NCBI RefSeq assembly: GCF_900187885.1
Contig: NZ_FYEK01000066.1
Coordinates: 23,575 to 87,574, forward strand
From: Thermoflexus hugenholtzii JAD2
GTDB lineage: Bacteria; Chloroflexota; Anaerolineae; Thermoflexales; Thermoflexaceae
Reading direction: 5' to 3'
DNA length: 64,000 nucleotides
Positions within the stretch are counted from its first letter, which is position 1; the number at the start of each line of letters is the position of its first letter. The notes under the pieces are model-generated. The model was not told the DNA's origin. It saw only the letters and a program-made list of their open reading frames with translations, and made no database searches. The position numbers and the translations under genes were made by a program. This document shows, piece by piece, positions 46,071 to 54,272 of the stretch.

Positions 46071-47321
46071 TCACGCCTCCAGCAGGGGGAGCAGGATCGG
46101 ATGGACATCGCACCAGGGCTCCCCATCGCTGTATTCGAGGAGGCTCAAGTTGGCCAGGAACTCCCGGGTCCGCTCGTTGTTCACAAACGCCCGCGTGCGG
46201 TGATATCCCCGGAGCTCCCCGTAATCCTCCGGCCGCAACGTCCCTCGGTAATCGTTCTGCAGCTGGATCACCGCGCCCTGCATCTCGGAAAGCCCGACCC
46301 GATCCCGCCCCATCGCCAGGCCGTGGAGGATCGCGGACTGAAGCAGCTGGATGAGGGTCAGGGGAACCCCTCCGCTCATGCGGACGGCCAGGTCGACGGC
46401 TTCCGAGTCGATCAGATAGGGCTCCATCCGCCGCTCCACGATCTCCCGCATCACCCGGTAACCTTCCGGCCGCAGCTGACCGTGGCGGTCATAAACCATG
46501 ACGTTGGGGATCAAGAAACGCTCGCTGAAATGACTGCGGATCTGCAGGAACTCCCGGGCGTAACGCAGGGTGATGGGGAAGGTGAACAGGATGTGGGCGC
46601 GCAGCTCCGCCAGCAGGGCTGCATGGTTTAAGAAGAGCCCCAGCGCCCGCTCGAAGGCGAGCTTGTCCAGATCCTCCACGATCACCAGCACCGGCCGGCG
46701 GGCGTTGGAGCGGATCTCCTCAATCAGGAGGTTGGTGCGGGAGACCAACTCGAAGAGCCGCAGCTCCGCCCGCTCCCGGACCATCCGGCGGGTGCTGCTC
46801 TCGGTTTTCACCCGCCCCTCCAGCTTCAGGGCCAGCAGGTTCAGCGCCGCCTCGGCCGAGGCCTCCCGGGAGGGGCGGACCATCTCCTCCTCGACGATCT
46901 CGTGGGTCAACCAGCGGTAGAGGTCCTCCAGCATCCCCACTCCGACCAGCCCCCGCTTGCGCCCCTTCAGGATCCGCTCATCGGTGGCCTGCTGGAGCAG
47001 CCGCAGGGCGATGGCCAGGATCAGGTCCACGTAGGTGAGATCCGTGAGGTTGAGGATCTCCAGCACGGAGAAATGGACGATGAAGAAGCGCCCTTTCAGG
47101 AGGCCGCTCAGGCGGTTGAGCTCGGTGCTCTTGCCGCTCCCCCGGTGGCCGGAGAACAGGACCTTCACCGGCTCATCCATTGCCTCCAGATAAGCCTTCA
47201 GCTCCAGGGTGGGGACGTCCGGCCGCTCAACGTAATAGGCGGCCAAGGCCCGCCCCGCCAGGGGAACCCGCGGGTCGAACAGGTTAAGCGCTTCCTTCAA
47301 AGTGCGCGCCCGCACCGCCAT
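46071..47321 (-). CDS. P-loop ATPase of unknown function (AAA/KAP-like)
   Basis: 416 residues from ATG 47321, which has GGAGG 5 nt upstream (ATG 47339 is a weaker alternative). Walker A is GHRGSGKSTELNRL near residue 65, and Walker B is VLVIVEDLDKLAFERAL near 225. This layout and the following LFLNHAALLAELRAHILFTFP strand resemble KAP or STAND-type NTPases. The C-terminal part (DSEAVDLAVRMSGGVPLTLIQLL) looks like an AAA lid or winged helix, and the tail GYHRTRAFVNNER is of unknown role. No partner gene is evident. Confidence 0.72.
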   Translation of the reverse strand: MAVRARTLKEALNLFDPRVPLAGRALAAYYVERPDVPTLELKAYLEAMDEPVKVLFSGHRGSGKSTELNRLSGLLKGRFFIVHFSVLEILNLTDLTYVDLILAIALRLLQQATDERILKGRKRGLVGVGMLEDLYRWLTHEIVEEEMVRPSREASAEAALNLLALKLEGRVKTESSTRRMVRERAELRLFELVSRTNLLIEEIRSNARRPVLVIVEDLDKLAFERALGLFLNHAALLAELRAHILFTFPITLRYAREFLQIRSHFSERFLIPNVMVYDRHGQLRPEGYRVMREIVERRMEPYLIDSEAVDLAVRMSGGVPLTLIQLLQSAILHGLAMGRDRVGLSEMQGAVIQLQNDYRGTLRPEDYGELRGYHRTRAFVNNERTREFLANLSLLEYSDGEPWCDVHPILLPLLEA

Positions 47322-47344
47322 CCGCACCTCCGGGATCATATCTA

Positions 47345-47545
47345 TTAGGAGCGGCTTTAGCCGCGAACCCCCCCCATCTCGAAGAACGAGGGTTTGGCGC
47401 GAAAGCTCCCTACGTAAGACAGGGTGTCAGGGCTCCTACAAAACCGTCTTTCGTAGGAGCGGCTTCAGCCGCGACCCTTGCGCCATCGAGAACCAGAGGT
47501 TCAGAGTTATCGAAGCGGCTTTCACTGCGAACCTTTGCGAAGTCG
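47345..47545. repeat. REP-like repeat cluster, copy B
   Basis: Contains three direct or near-direct units: TTAGGAGCGGCTTTAGCCGC near 47345, TAGGAGCGGCTTCAGCCGCG at 47454, and GAAGCGGCTTTCACTGCGAA near 47513, plus an inverted GGCTCCTAC near 47431. The part 47454-47540 aligns with 28101-28185. It occupies the gap between the ATPase gene and the next minus-strand gene. Confidence 0.7.
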
Positions 47546-47549
47546 TTGT

Positions 47550-48092
47550 TCACGGCTGCGCCCCGGCGCCGGACAGAAAGATCTCGGTGCCGCAATAGGG
47601 GCAGCGGATCACGCCCTTGCCAGCCAGCTCCAGGGCGCCCCCGCAGCGAGGGCACTGGCCAGCGTCCCGCAGGGCAGCAGCCTCGGCGGAGTAGAGCACC
47701 CCCTCCGACCAGTTCACGTAACCGGAGAACAGGCCCATGTGCACCAAATCGTAGATCCACGCCCGCACCTGATCCCGGGTGGCCCGGAGCTCCAGGGCGA
47801 TCTCGGGGAGCGAGACCTGCCCCCGGGCCTGGATCATGCCCAGCAGCCGGCGCTGCTTCTCTGCCGCCTCTGCCTCCTGTGCTTCCACAGCTCCCCGGCG
47901 CCACAGGTAAACCCCCAGGCCGATCAGCGGCGAGAAGATGACCAAGATCAGGAAAACCCCGATGCCGAGCCCGCCGGGCGTGAGGGCGCCCGTGGACCAC
48001 TGGATCAGCAGAAACCCTGCGAAGGCCAGGATCAGAAACAACCCCGTCCCGCTCAGGATCCCTCCCAGCGTCTGCATCGTCCGCGGATGCAT
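47550..48092 (-). CDS. Membrane protein with winged-helix-like and zinc-ribbon parts
   Basis: 180 residues from ATG 48092 (AGGAGG 6 nt upstream). Two membrane segments (about residues 8-30 and 42-64) are followed by a helical linker, a probable winged helix (QVSLPEIALELRATRDQVRAWIYDLVHMGLFSG) and a C-terminal zinc ribbon with CPRCGG and CPYCG. It lies 26 nt after the DUF2207 gene, and the pairing suggests a common membrane function. I cannot assign a specific role. Confidence 0.7.
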   Translation of the reverse strand: MHPRTMQTLGGILSGTGLFLILAFAGFLLIQWSTGALTPGGLGIGVFLILVIFSPLIGLGVYLWRRGAVEAQEAEAAEKQRRLLGMIQARGQVSLPEIALELRATRDQVRAWIYDLVHMGLFSGYVNWSEGVLYSAEAAALRDAGQCPRCGGALELAGKGVIRCPYCGTEIFLSGAGAQP

Positions 48093-48118
48093 CCTCCGCC
48101 TCCTCATGAAGATCGCGC

Positions 48119-49948
48119 TTAGCCGAACCCACTGCGGCCGCCGCCGTCCCCGCCCCCGCCGAAGCTCCCCCCTCCGCTCCAGCGCCCTCCCCCACCCCGC
48201 TCCGATGGCGGACGGCTGACGAAGGTGTCAGCGGCGGTGTTCAGCATCGCCGTTAACCCCTCGGAGAACGCATTGAGGCTCCCGGTCAGCGAGGAGGCCA
48301 GATCATCGAGAGACGGCACACCTGGTCCCCCTTCCACAGGAAGCGGCGCCGCATGCCCCGGCACCCGTCCCGAAGCCCCAGGAGTCGTCGGCTGGATCCA
48401 CGGGCGATACCAGGGAGGCGGCGGGAGGTCCGGGGCGATCTCCTGCCACTGGCGCAGGAAACGACGCTCCTTCCCGAAGGCGATGGCGTAGGGAAGATAC
48501 TGCTCCAGCCGGGCAGAGGCCTCCTCCGGCGCCATCTTCCGGAGCGCCCGCAGACCCCGGGCGAATGCCCGCCACTGAGCCGCCCGCTCCGCCCCCTTCC
48601 GGGTCCGCCGGGGCATATGCGGGGCGATCAGCAACCAGGCCAGCGCAGTCCCTCCCAGCCCGACTGCGATGGCCCATATCCCCCACAGCCCCCGGGCGCT
48701 CTCCTGCGCGGCCAGGATCCCTGTCAGGACCGCCAGCCCGCCCGCCAGCACACCCGGGATCCGATAGGCGTCCCGCACGCGATCCGGACGGGCGGAGAAC
48801 CACCCTGCCTGGACGACGGCCCGATAGAGGGCCGCTTCCAGCTCCGGGAGCCGCCGGAAGAACCGGTGCCGCAGATCCCGCAGGCGCCGCTCCGTGGATC
48901 CATCGAACAGCGCCTGCATCAGCAACCGCTCGAAGGGTTGCAGCGCCGCCTCCGATCCGGTCCGCCGCAGCCGGAAATCCCGGGCGAAGCCCTCCCGGAT
49001 CTCCTCAATGGTCAACACCCCTCGACGAGCCAGATCCACCACCGTCGCCAGGATGTCCCGCAGATCCGCCCGCTCGTCCAGCAACACCCCCACCAGCCCC
49101 GGAGGATCCGGGAAGGGAGGCTCCGTCAGCAAATCCGGCCCGCTCCCGACGTAAGGATCCCGCCCCCATCGCGCCCAGACCCCTACGGCCAGCGCGGGCC
49201 CGGCCGCCAGCACGAACAGCCCGACCATGAGCAACGCCAGGTTATACAGCGGGAGTCGATCCTCCCAGACCTGCCACGCGGGGGGCTCCGGCGGGAGGAT
49301 CCCATGGGGGAACTGAACCCGGACCTCGAAGGATTCGTCGGGGGCGAGGGGGCGCCGGGCCTGAAATCGAACCACCTGCCCGCCTTCCTCCGCGATCCCA
49401 TCGGCCGGGCCGTAGGCGGCGATGCGCTGCGCGATCGCTCCTGGGGGCAGATACACAGTCACCGTGCTCTCACGGATCTCGTAAGCGTGCTCGGCCGGCA
49501 GCGGGTTCCACCAAAGCTGATCGCCCGCCGCGTAGCGCCGGATCGCCCCGCGAACCTGATACCGGAGATAGAACGTGCGGCGCGCGTTCGTGGTCGGCGG
49601 GAAGAACCAGCGGACGGTGACGGCCTCGACCCCTTCCTCCACGGTGTAGGTGAACGGTTCCCCGGTCGAGGCGCGGCGATAGGGATACCCCTCCTCCCCC
49701 ATCTCCAAGATAGTGATCCCCTCGGTGCGTCGGAGGGGGATCTCCCGGAAGCCCCGACGGAACGTCCCGAGGAACCGGATGGCCTGACGTTCGACCACCT
49801 CCAGGGTCCCATCCGGCCGCACGTGGAGTTCGACGTCGAAGTGCTCCGCGACCAGAGAAGAGGACTGGGCACGGAGCCCAGGCACGGGCCCGAAGAGCCC
49901 CAGGAGCATGATCAGGATGCCGGACACCCATCGCAGGGGAACCCGCAT
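48119..49948 (-). CDS. DUF2207 membrane protein
   Basis: 609 residues from ATG 49948. A signal peptide (LRWVSGILIMLLGLFGPVPG, cleavage near LRAQ) is followed by an extracellular beta-rich region with HFDVELHVRPDGTLEVVE and FRRGFREIPLRR, typical of DUF2207. Two or three membrane segments follow (near 245-270 and 410-450), then a cytoplasmic helical region. The C-terminus is Gly/Ser-rich (GGGGRWSGGGSFGGGG), also usual for the family. TAAAAT at 50019-50024 may be its -10. Function unknown; it is paired with the zinc-ribbon membrane protein downstream. Confidence 0.85.
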   Translation of the reverse strand: MRVPLRWVSGILIMLLGLFGPVPGLRAQSSSLVAEHFDVELHVRPDGTLEVVERQAIRFLGTFRRGFREIPLRRTEGITILEMGEEGYPYRRASTGEPFTYTVEEGVEAVTVRWFFPPTTNARRTFYLRYQVRGAIRRYAAGDQLWWNPLPAEHAYEIRESTVTVYLPPGAIAQRIAAYGPADGIAEEGGQVVRFQARRPLAPDESFEVRVQFPHGILPPEPPAWQVWEDRLPLYNLALLMVGLFVLAAGPALAVGVWARWGRDPYVGSGPDLLTEPPFPDPPGLVGVLLDERADLRDILATVVDLARRGVLTIEEIREGFARDFRLRRTGSEAALQPFERLLMQALFDGSTERRLRDLRHRFFRRLPELEAALYRAVVQAGWFSARPDRVRDAYRIPGVLAGGLAVLTGILAAQESARGLWGIWAIAVGLGGTALAWLLIAPHMPRRTRKGAERAAQWRAFARGLRALRKMAPEEASARLEQYLPYAIAFGKERRFLRQWQEIAPDLPPPPWYRPWIQPTTPGASGRVPGHAAPLPVEGGPGVPSLDDLASSLTGSLNAFSEGLTAMLNTAADTFVSRPPSERGGGGRWSGGGSFGGGGDGGGRSGFG

Positions 49949-50104
49949 GGACGCGCTCCTCGATTGCGGGAATCGGGGGAGCGTTTTCCTCGCCTCAAGC
50001 GCGCAATCGCCCCGGCCCATTTTACACGCATCGCCTCCGGGTCACCGCCCCGCCCCCGCTGCATCTAACATGGATGAGACTTCGAAGCGCAGAGAGGAGG
50101 TCGG

Positions 50105-50650
50105 ATGCGATACCGGTGGTTCCTGGGGATCGGGCTGGCCGCGGTGATCGGCATCGCCTGGATCGGATGGAGCCGGAGCGGGGCGCTCGGGCTCCCCGTC
50201 CGGGAGGCGCCGCAGCCGGGCTACCGCGCGCCGGACTTCTCGCTCCCGACCCTGGGAGGGGAGACCCTGACCCTCTCCCGGTTGCGAGGGCGAGCGGTGG
50301 TGCTGAACTTCTGGGCCACCTGGTGCCCGCCGTGCCGGGCGGAGATGCCTGCCTTCCAGCGCCTCTACGCCCGTTACGCCGACCGCGGCCTGATCGTGAT
50401 CGCCATCAACGCCACGTTCAGCGACGCCCCGGAGGCGGTGGCCGATTTCCGGCAACGCTACGGGCTGACCTTCCCCATCCTCCTGGATGCCTTCGGCGAC
50501 GCGAACCGGAGCTACCGGGTCACCGCCCTTCCCACCACGTTCTTCATTGACCCGCAGGGGACGATCCGCGAGGTGGTGGTGGGTGGGCCGATGAGCGAGG
50601 CCGCTATCGAAGCCCGCGTACGGACGCTGCTTTCAGAGGGGGCGCGCTGA
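50105..50650 (+). CDS. TlpA/ResA-type membrane-anchored thioredoxin
   Basis: 181 residues: an N-terminal membrane anchor (residues 4-22, RWFLGIGLAAVIGIAWIGW), then a thioredoxin fold with PDFSLPTLGGETLTLSRLRG, the redox site FWATWCPPCRAEMP and the cis-Pro strand TALPTTFFIDPQG. It probably reduces disulfides outside the membrane. Its TGA overlaps the ATG of the next gene, an Lgt-like protein (TGATG), so the two are translationally coupled. Confidence 0.9.
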   Translation: MRYRWFLGIGLAAVIGIAWIGWSRSGALGLPVREAPQPGYRAPDFSLPTLGGETLTLSRLRGRAVVLNFWATWCPPCRAEMPAFQRLYARYADRGLIVIAINATFSDAPEAVADFRQRYGLTFPILLDAFGDANRSYRVTALPTTFFIDPQGTIREVVVGGPMSEAAIEARVRTLLSEGAR

Positions 50651-51366
50651 TGCTCCCGGTCCTCCCCCTCGGCCCCCTGACGCTACCTACCCGACCCGCC
50701 CTCATCCTGATAGGGGTCTGGATCGGGCTGGCCCTGGCGGAGCGGGAGGGCCGGCGGCGAGGGATCGGCGCCGCGCCGGCCGCCGACGCCCTGGGCGGCC
50801 TGGTCATCGGATACCTGATCGCCCGCCTTGCGGCCTTGCTCCCTTATGGGATCCCCTCTCCGCTCGACCTGATCTACCTCCTCCGACCCACGGACCCCCT
50901 CCTGGCCCCGCTTCCCGGGCTCCTGGGGATGAGCGCCTGGATCGCCTGGCGGTGGCGCGTCCGTCGCGTCCCCTGGCGGACCGGGTTGGACACCCTGGCC
51001 CCTTTCGTTTTGGTTCTGGCCATCGCCTGGGCGCTGGGGGATTGGGCGGAGGGGTTGCGTTACGGGAAGGCCACGGCGTTTCCCCTCCTGGCCGCCCTGG
51101 GCGGCGGCGAGCGCCACCCGGTCCCCCTTTACGAGGCCGCGCTGGGGGCCCTCGCCTTGTTCCTGTGGGAACGCCTGCGGCGGCGACCCTGGGCCCCGGG
51201 CGGCGCGTTCCTCCTCGCCCTGACCCTTTACAGCGCCGTCCGCTGGTTCACAGAGGGGTTCGGGGCCGGCTCTCCGATCCTGCAAACCGTCGCCCTGGGC
51301 GGGATGTTGCTCGGCCTGTGGGGGCTTTCCGGCCTGACACAAGAGGGATCCGCCACCCCTTCATGA
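50650..51366 (+). CDS. Lgt-like membrane protein (divergent prolipoprotein diacylglyceryl transferase)
   Basis: 238 residues and about seven membrane segments. The region GDWAEGLRYGKAT...RHPVPLYEAALGALALFLWERL and the end LYSAVRWFTEGFG follow the Lgt order, including the Arg and Glu of the last motif. The GRxGNFxNGE signature of active Lgt is replaced by GDWAEGLRYG, so it may not be the housekeeping enzyme. It is coupled to the TlpA thioredoxin gene and its 3' end overlaps the convergent response regulator gene by 6 nt. Confidence 0.7.
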   Translation: MLPVLPLGPLTLPTRPALILIGVWIGLALAEREGRRRGIGAAPAADALGGLVIGYLIARLAALLPYGIPSPLDLIYLLRPTDPLLAPLPGLLGMSAWIAWRWRVRRVPWRTGLDTLAPFVLVLAIAWALGDWAEGLRYGKATAFPLLAALGGGERHPVPLYEAALGALALFLWERLRRRPWAPGGAFLLALTLYSAVRWFTEGFGAGSPILQTVALGGMLLGLWGLSGLTQEGSATPS

Positions 51367-52035
51367 AGCGCTGTCTTCTTCCTTAAGAAAATCGTGGATG
51401 CGGTGCTTGAGGGCGTAGGCGGCCGCCTCCACCCGGTTGGAGACGCCCAGCTTGTCCAGGATGATGCTGACGTAGTTGCGCACCGTCTTCTCGGTGAGGA
51501 ACAGCTCCTTGGCGATCTCCCGGTTGCTTTTCCCTTCCGCGATGCGGGCCAGGATCAGGCGCTCTCGTGGGGTGAGGTCCTTGAAGGCCTCCTCCCGGGT
51601 GGCCCGGGATCGCTGGCGGAACTGCTCCAGGACCTTGCGGGTGATGGTGGGATCCAGGATCGCCTCCCCCCGGGCCAGCGCCTCCAGGGCCTCGATCAGC
51701 TCCCGGCTCCCTGCCTGCTTGAGCACATAGCCGGAGGCCCCTGCCTCGATAGCCCGCACGATGAACTCCTCATCCGGGTAGGCGGTCAGGATCAGCACCC
51801 GAGTCTCCGGGAAACGCGCGGTGATCTCCCGGCACACCTCCACCCCATCCTGATCGGGCAGGCGGACATCCAGTATCACCAAGTCCGGGCGCAGGCGCTC
51901 CACCAGGCGCAGAGCCTGGGCCCCGCTCTCCGCCTCGCCCACCAGTTCGAACTCCGGCCGGTTCTGCAGCAGCAACCGCAGCCCCAGCCGGACCACCTCG
52001 TGATCATCCACGATCAGCAGGCGCAGGCGCTTCAT
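51361..52035 (-). CDS. NarL/LuxR-family response regulator
   Basis: 224 residues from ATG 52035. The receiver (LRLLIVDDHEVVRLGL, Asp in LVILDVRLPDQDG, GASGYVLKQAG) is followed by a LuxR-type helix-turn-helix (LTPRERLILARIAEGKSNREI, FLTEKTVRNYVSIILDKLGV). The start overlaps the end of the histidine kinase gene by 32 nt, giving a cognate two-component pair. The signal is unknown. Confidence 0.93.
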   Translation of the reverse strand: MKRLRLLIVDDHEVVRLGLRLLLQNRPEFELVGEAESGAQALRLVERLRPDLVILDVRLPDQDGVEVCREITARFPETRVLILTAYPDEEFIVRAIEAGASGYVLKQAGSRELIEALEALARGEAILDPTITRKVLEQFRQRSRATREEAFKDLTPRERLILARIAEGKSNREIAKELFLTEKTVRNYVSIILDKLGVSNRVEAAAYALKHRIHDFLKEEDSAS

Positions 52036-53449
52036 CCAGACGTCGCCCCTTCTCCGCCATCGGCAGCTCCAGCCAGACCGTCGTCCCCTGTCCGGGCGCG
52101 CTCTCGATCCGCAGGACGCCACCCAGCAGCCGGGCCCGCTCCTGCATGGTGCGCAATCCCATCCCCACCGGGTGATCCGGGCGCATCCCGACGCCGTCGT
52201 CTCGCACGCCGATGCGCAGACGGTCGTCCTTCACCTGCGCCTCCAAGACGACCCGTCGGGCCCGCGCATGGCGGAGGACATTGCTGAAGGCCTCGCTCAG
52301 GATGGCCGCCAGATGGGCCGCCTGCTCCGGCTCCAGCAGCAGGTCCGGGATGTCCAGACGCACCTCAACATCCAGCATGCTCCGGAAACGAGGATCCCTC
52401 GCCATCTCCTCCAGCAACGTCCGCAAGTGGCCGGGCTGGCTCATCCCATGCAGGGTCGCGATGTAGAGACGCACGTCCTCGATGGCCCGGTTCAGCGCGA
52501 GCAGCATCTCCTCCAGAAGGGGGCCGACCTTGGGGTTCCAGCCGCAATGCTCCCGCACCGCCTCGACGAGCAGGCCGGCGGCGTAGATCTGCTGAAGGAC
52601 CCGATCGTGGAGCTCCCGGCCGATCCGCTCCCGCTCCAGGGTGAGGATGTTCGCCCGCTCTACCTCCTCGATCCGCCGGTCGACCTCTACCTGAAACACC
52701 TCCAGCGCCCGCAGGAGGGCGATGAGGAGGATCAGGCCCAACAGGGAGCGCCAGACCGGCATGGGGATGCCGACGGTCTGGAACACTGTCATCTCGTTCA
52801 GGAGGTTGCCCGGGAAAAAAGGAACCACCGGCCCGAAGAGGCCCCCTGCGATCCCATAGCCGGCCATCGCCAGGCCGGCAACGCGCAGCGTGCGCAGGAT
52901 GTGGGGAAGCTCCAGCGGGGCGATGTGGCGATGGGCGTGGAGGCGCAGCCCGTAAGCGGCGATCAGCCCCCCGGGCAGCCCCAAGCTGTAGCGAGCGGTG
53001 GCCCCCGCCACCCGATGCCACGCCTCGATCTCCGGGATCACCGTCAGGCCGACGTAGAAAGGCCCCAGCAACCAGATCAGGAACACCCCGGTGGGGACCC
53101 AGAACGCCCACCGCCACCGCGGAGGAAGCGGGCCCAGGGTGCTGATCCCGAACTGAAACAGACAGAGGAACGAAAGAGCGAGCAAAAAGACCTGGGCGAT
53201 GTGCAATAACTGCACCAGGAAAGAGGGAAGATAAGTGGCTTGGATCGGGATAAATACATCGCCCCATTCATGCAAGCCATGGAGGACGCCGAAGAGGGCC
53301 AGCCAGGGCAGGGCCTGGGCCAGCCGCAGCCGGCTGTGCCGCAGGCTCTGGATGGCCAGGATCACCCCTGTGGTGAAGAAGACCTGGCCGTAGACCGAAT
53401 AGACGATGATCCGATTGGTTTCGAAAAAAGCCTGAAGTGCCTCCCGCAT
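52004..53449 (-). CDS. Membrane sensor histidine kinase, HisKA_3 type
   Basis: 481 residues. The N-terminal half has about seven hydrophobic segments, a 7TM-like sensor without a large outer domain. The kinase part has ERIGRELHDRVLQQIYAAGL (phospho-His in ELHD), then the ATPase with AILSEAFSNVLRHARARRV (N box), VRDDGVGMRP and GMGLRTMQERARLLGG, the NarX/DesK/LiaS pattern. It overlaps the response regulator gene and follows the MerR-type gene by 27 nt on the same strand. Confidence 0.92.
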   Translation of the reverse strand: MREALQAFFETNRIIVYSVYGQVFFTTGVILAIQSLRHSRLRLAQALPWLALFGVLHGLHEWGDVFIPIQATYLPSFLVQLLHIAQVFLLALSFLCLFQFGISTLGPLPPRWRWAFWVPTGVFLIWLLGPFYVGLTVIPEIEAWHRVAGATARYSLGLPGGLIAAYGLRLHAHRHIAPLELPHILRTLRVAGLAMAGYGIAGGLFGPVVPFFPGNLLNEMTVFQTVGIPMPVWRSLLGLILLIALLRALEVFQVEVDRRIEEVERANILTLERERIGRELHDRVLQQIYAAGLLVEAVREHCGWNPKVGPLLEEMLLALNRAIEDVRLYIATLHGMSQPGHLRTLLEEMARDPRFRSMLDVEVRLDIPDLLLEPEQAAHLAAILSEAFSNVLRHARARRVVLEAQVKDDRLRIGVRDDGVGMRPDHPVGMGLRTMQERARLLGGVLRIESAPGQGTTVWLELPMAEKGRRLDEAPAPADRG

Positions 53450-53476
53450 GGGCCCGACCTCGGATGGGCGTGGCCT

Positions 53477-54235
53477 TCAGGTCCGGCCGGAGCGGATGGA
53501 CCGGCGGAGCCAGCGGCGCATCAGGGCCCGGCGCACATACTTCCGATAGAGCAACCCGGTCAGGGCCTGGATGCGGCGGTGGAGCTCCCGGAACCGCCCG
53601 ATGCGCTCGACGTCTGTGGCCAGATCGCCCACGAGGGGCGCATAGAGGGCGACGTCGTGGCGCACCTGAGCCCGCACCAGCCGCACGTAAAAGGCAAGGT
53701 CCCGACATGTGATGCCCATCGCCTCCAGATCCCGCACCACCCGCATCAGCGCCACGTCCTCCAGGCCGTAACGACGCTCCCCTCCGGACTCCCCGTCCGG
53801 GAGCAGGCCCATGGCCTCCATGCGACGGAGCTGGTCCAGGGAAATCCCCGCCCGTTGCGCGGCCTCCTCTGCGGTCAGAGAAGCCGACCCCTCCACGCCT
53901 TCTTCCCGGAACACCTCCAGAAGCGCCTCCAGGGCCTCCGGGCTCAGCGCCGGATCCTCCTGCAGGCGATCCAGCATCGCCCGCACCACCGGGAGGGGGA
54001 GCCGATGACGGGCCCGCAGATTCAGGATCAGGGCCAGCCGCTCCACGTCGCCGGGACAATACAGCCGGTGCCCGCCGTGGGTGCGGCGGGGCCGGATCAG
54101 ACCCGCTTTCTCCCAATAACGGAGCTTGCTCGGCGTCACATCCGGGAAGCGGCATCGCAGATGCGCAACCACCTCCCCGATCGTCCACAGCCGCTCTGTC
54201 CGCTCCGCTTCCTTTCGCTCTTCCTCGTGACGCAT
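53477..54235 (-). CDS. MerR-family regulator with two HTH domains
   Basis: 252 residues. The first winged helix (about 15-85) is canonical: LWTIGEVVAHL, VTPSKLRYWEKAGLIRPRRT, GGHRLYCPGDVERLALI. A second related one follows (about 118-185): SLTAEEAAQRAGISLDQLRR with MEAMGLLPD, GERRYGLEDVALMRVV. The tail is Arg-rich and helical with no metal-binding cysteines. Two DNA-reading heads in one chain are unusual for MerR. It sits between the MFS exporter gene (37 nt upstream) and the kinase gene, and probably regulates one of them. Confidence 0.85.
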   Translation of the reverse strand: MRHEEERKEAERTERLWTIGEVVAHLRCRFPDVTPSKLRYWEKAGLIRPRRTHGGHRLYCPGDVERLALILNLRARHRLPLPVVRAMLDRLQEDPALSPEALEALLEVFREEGVEGSASLTAEEAAQRAGISLDQLRRMEAMGLLPDGESGGERRYGLEDVALMRVVRDLEAMGITCRDLAFYVRLVRAQVRHDVALYAPLVGDLATDVERIGRFRELHRRIQALTGLLYRKYVRRALMRRWLRRSIRSGRT

Positions 54236-54272
54236 CCCCTTTCGCTCCCTGTCCTATGGCCCTTCTCCCCGC

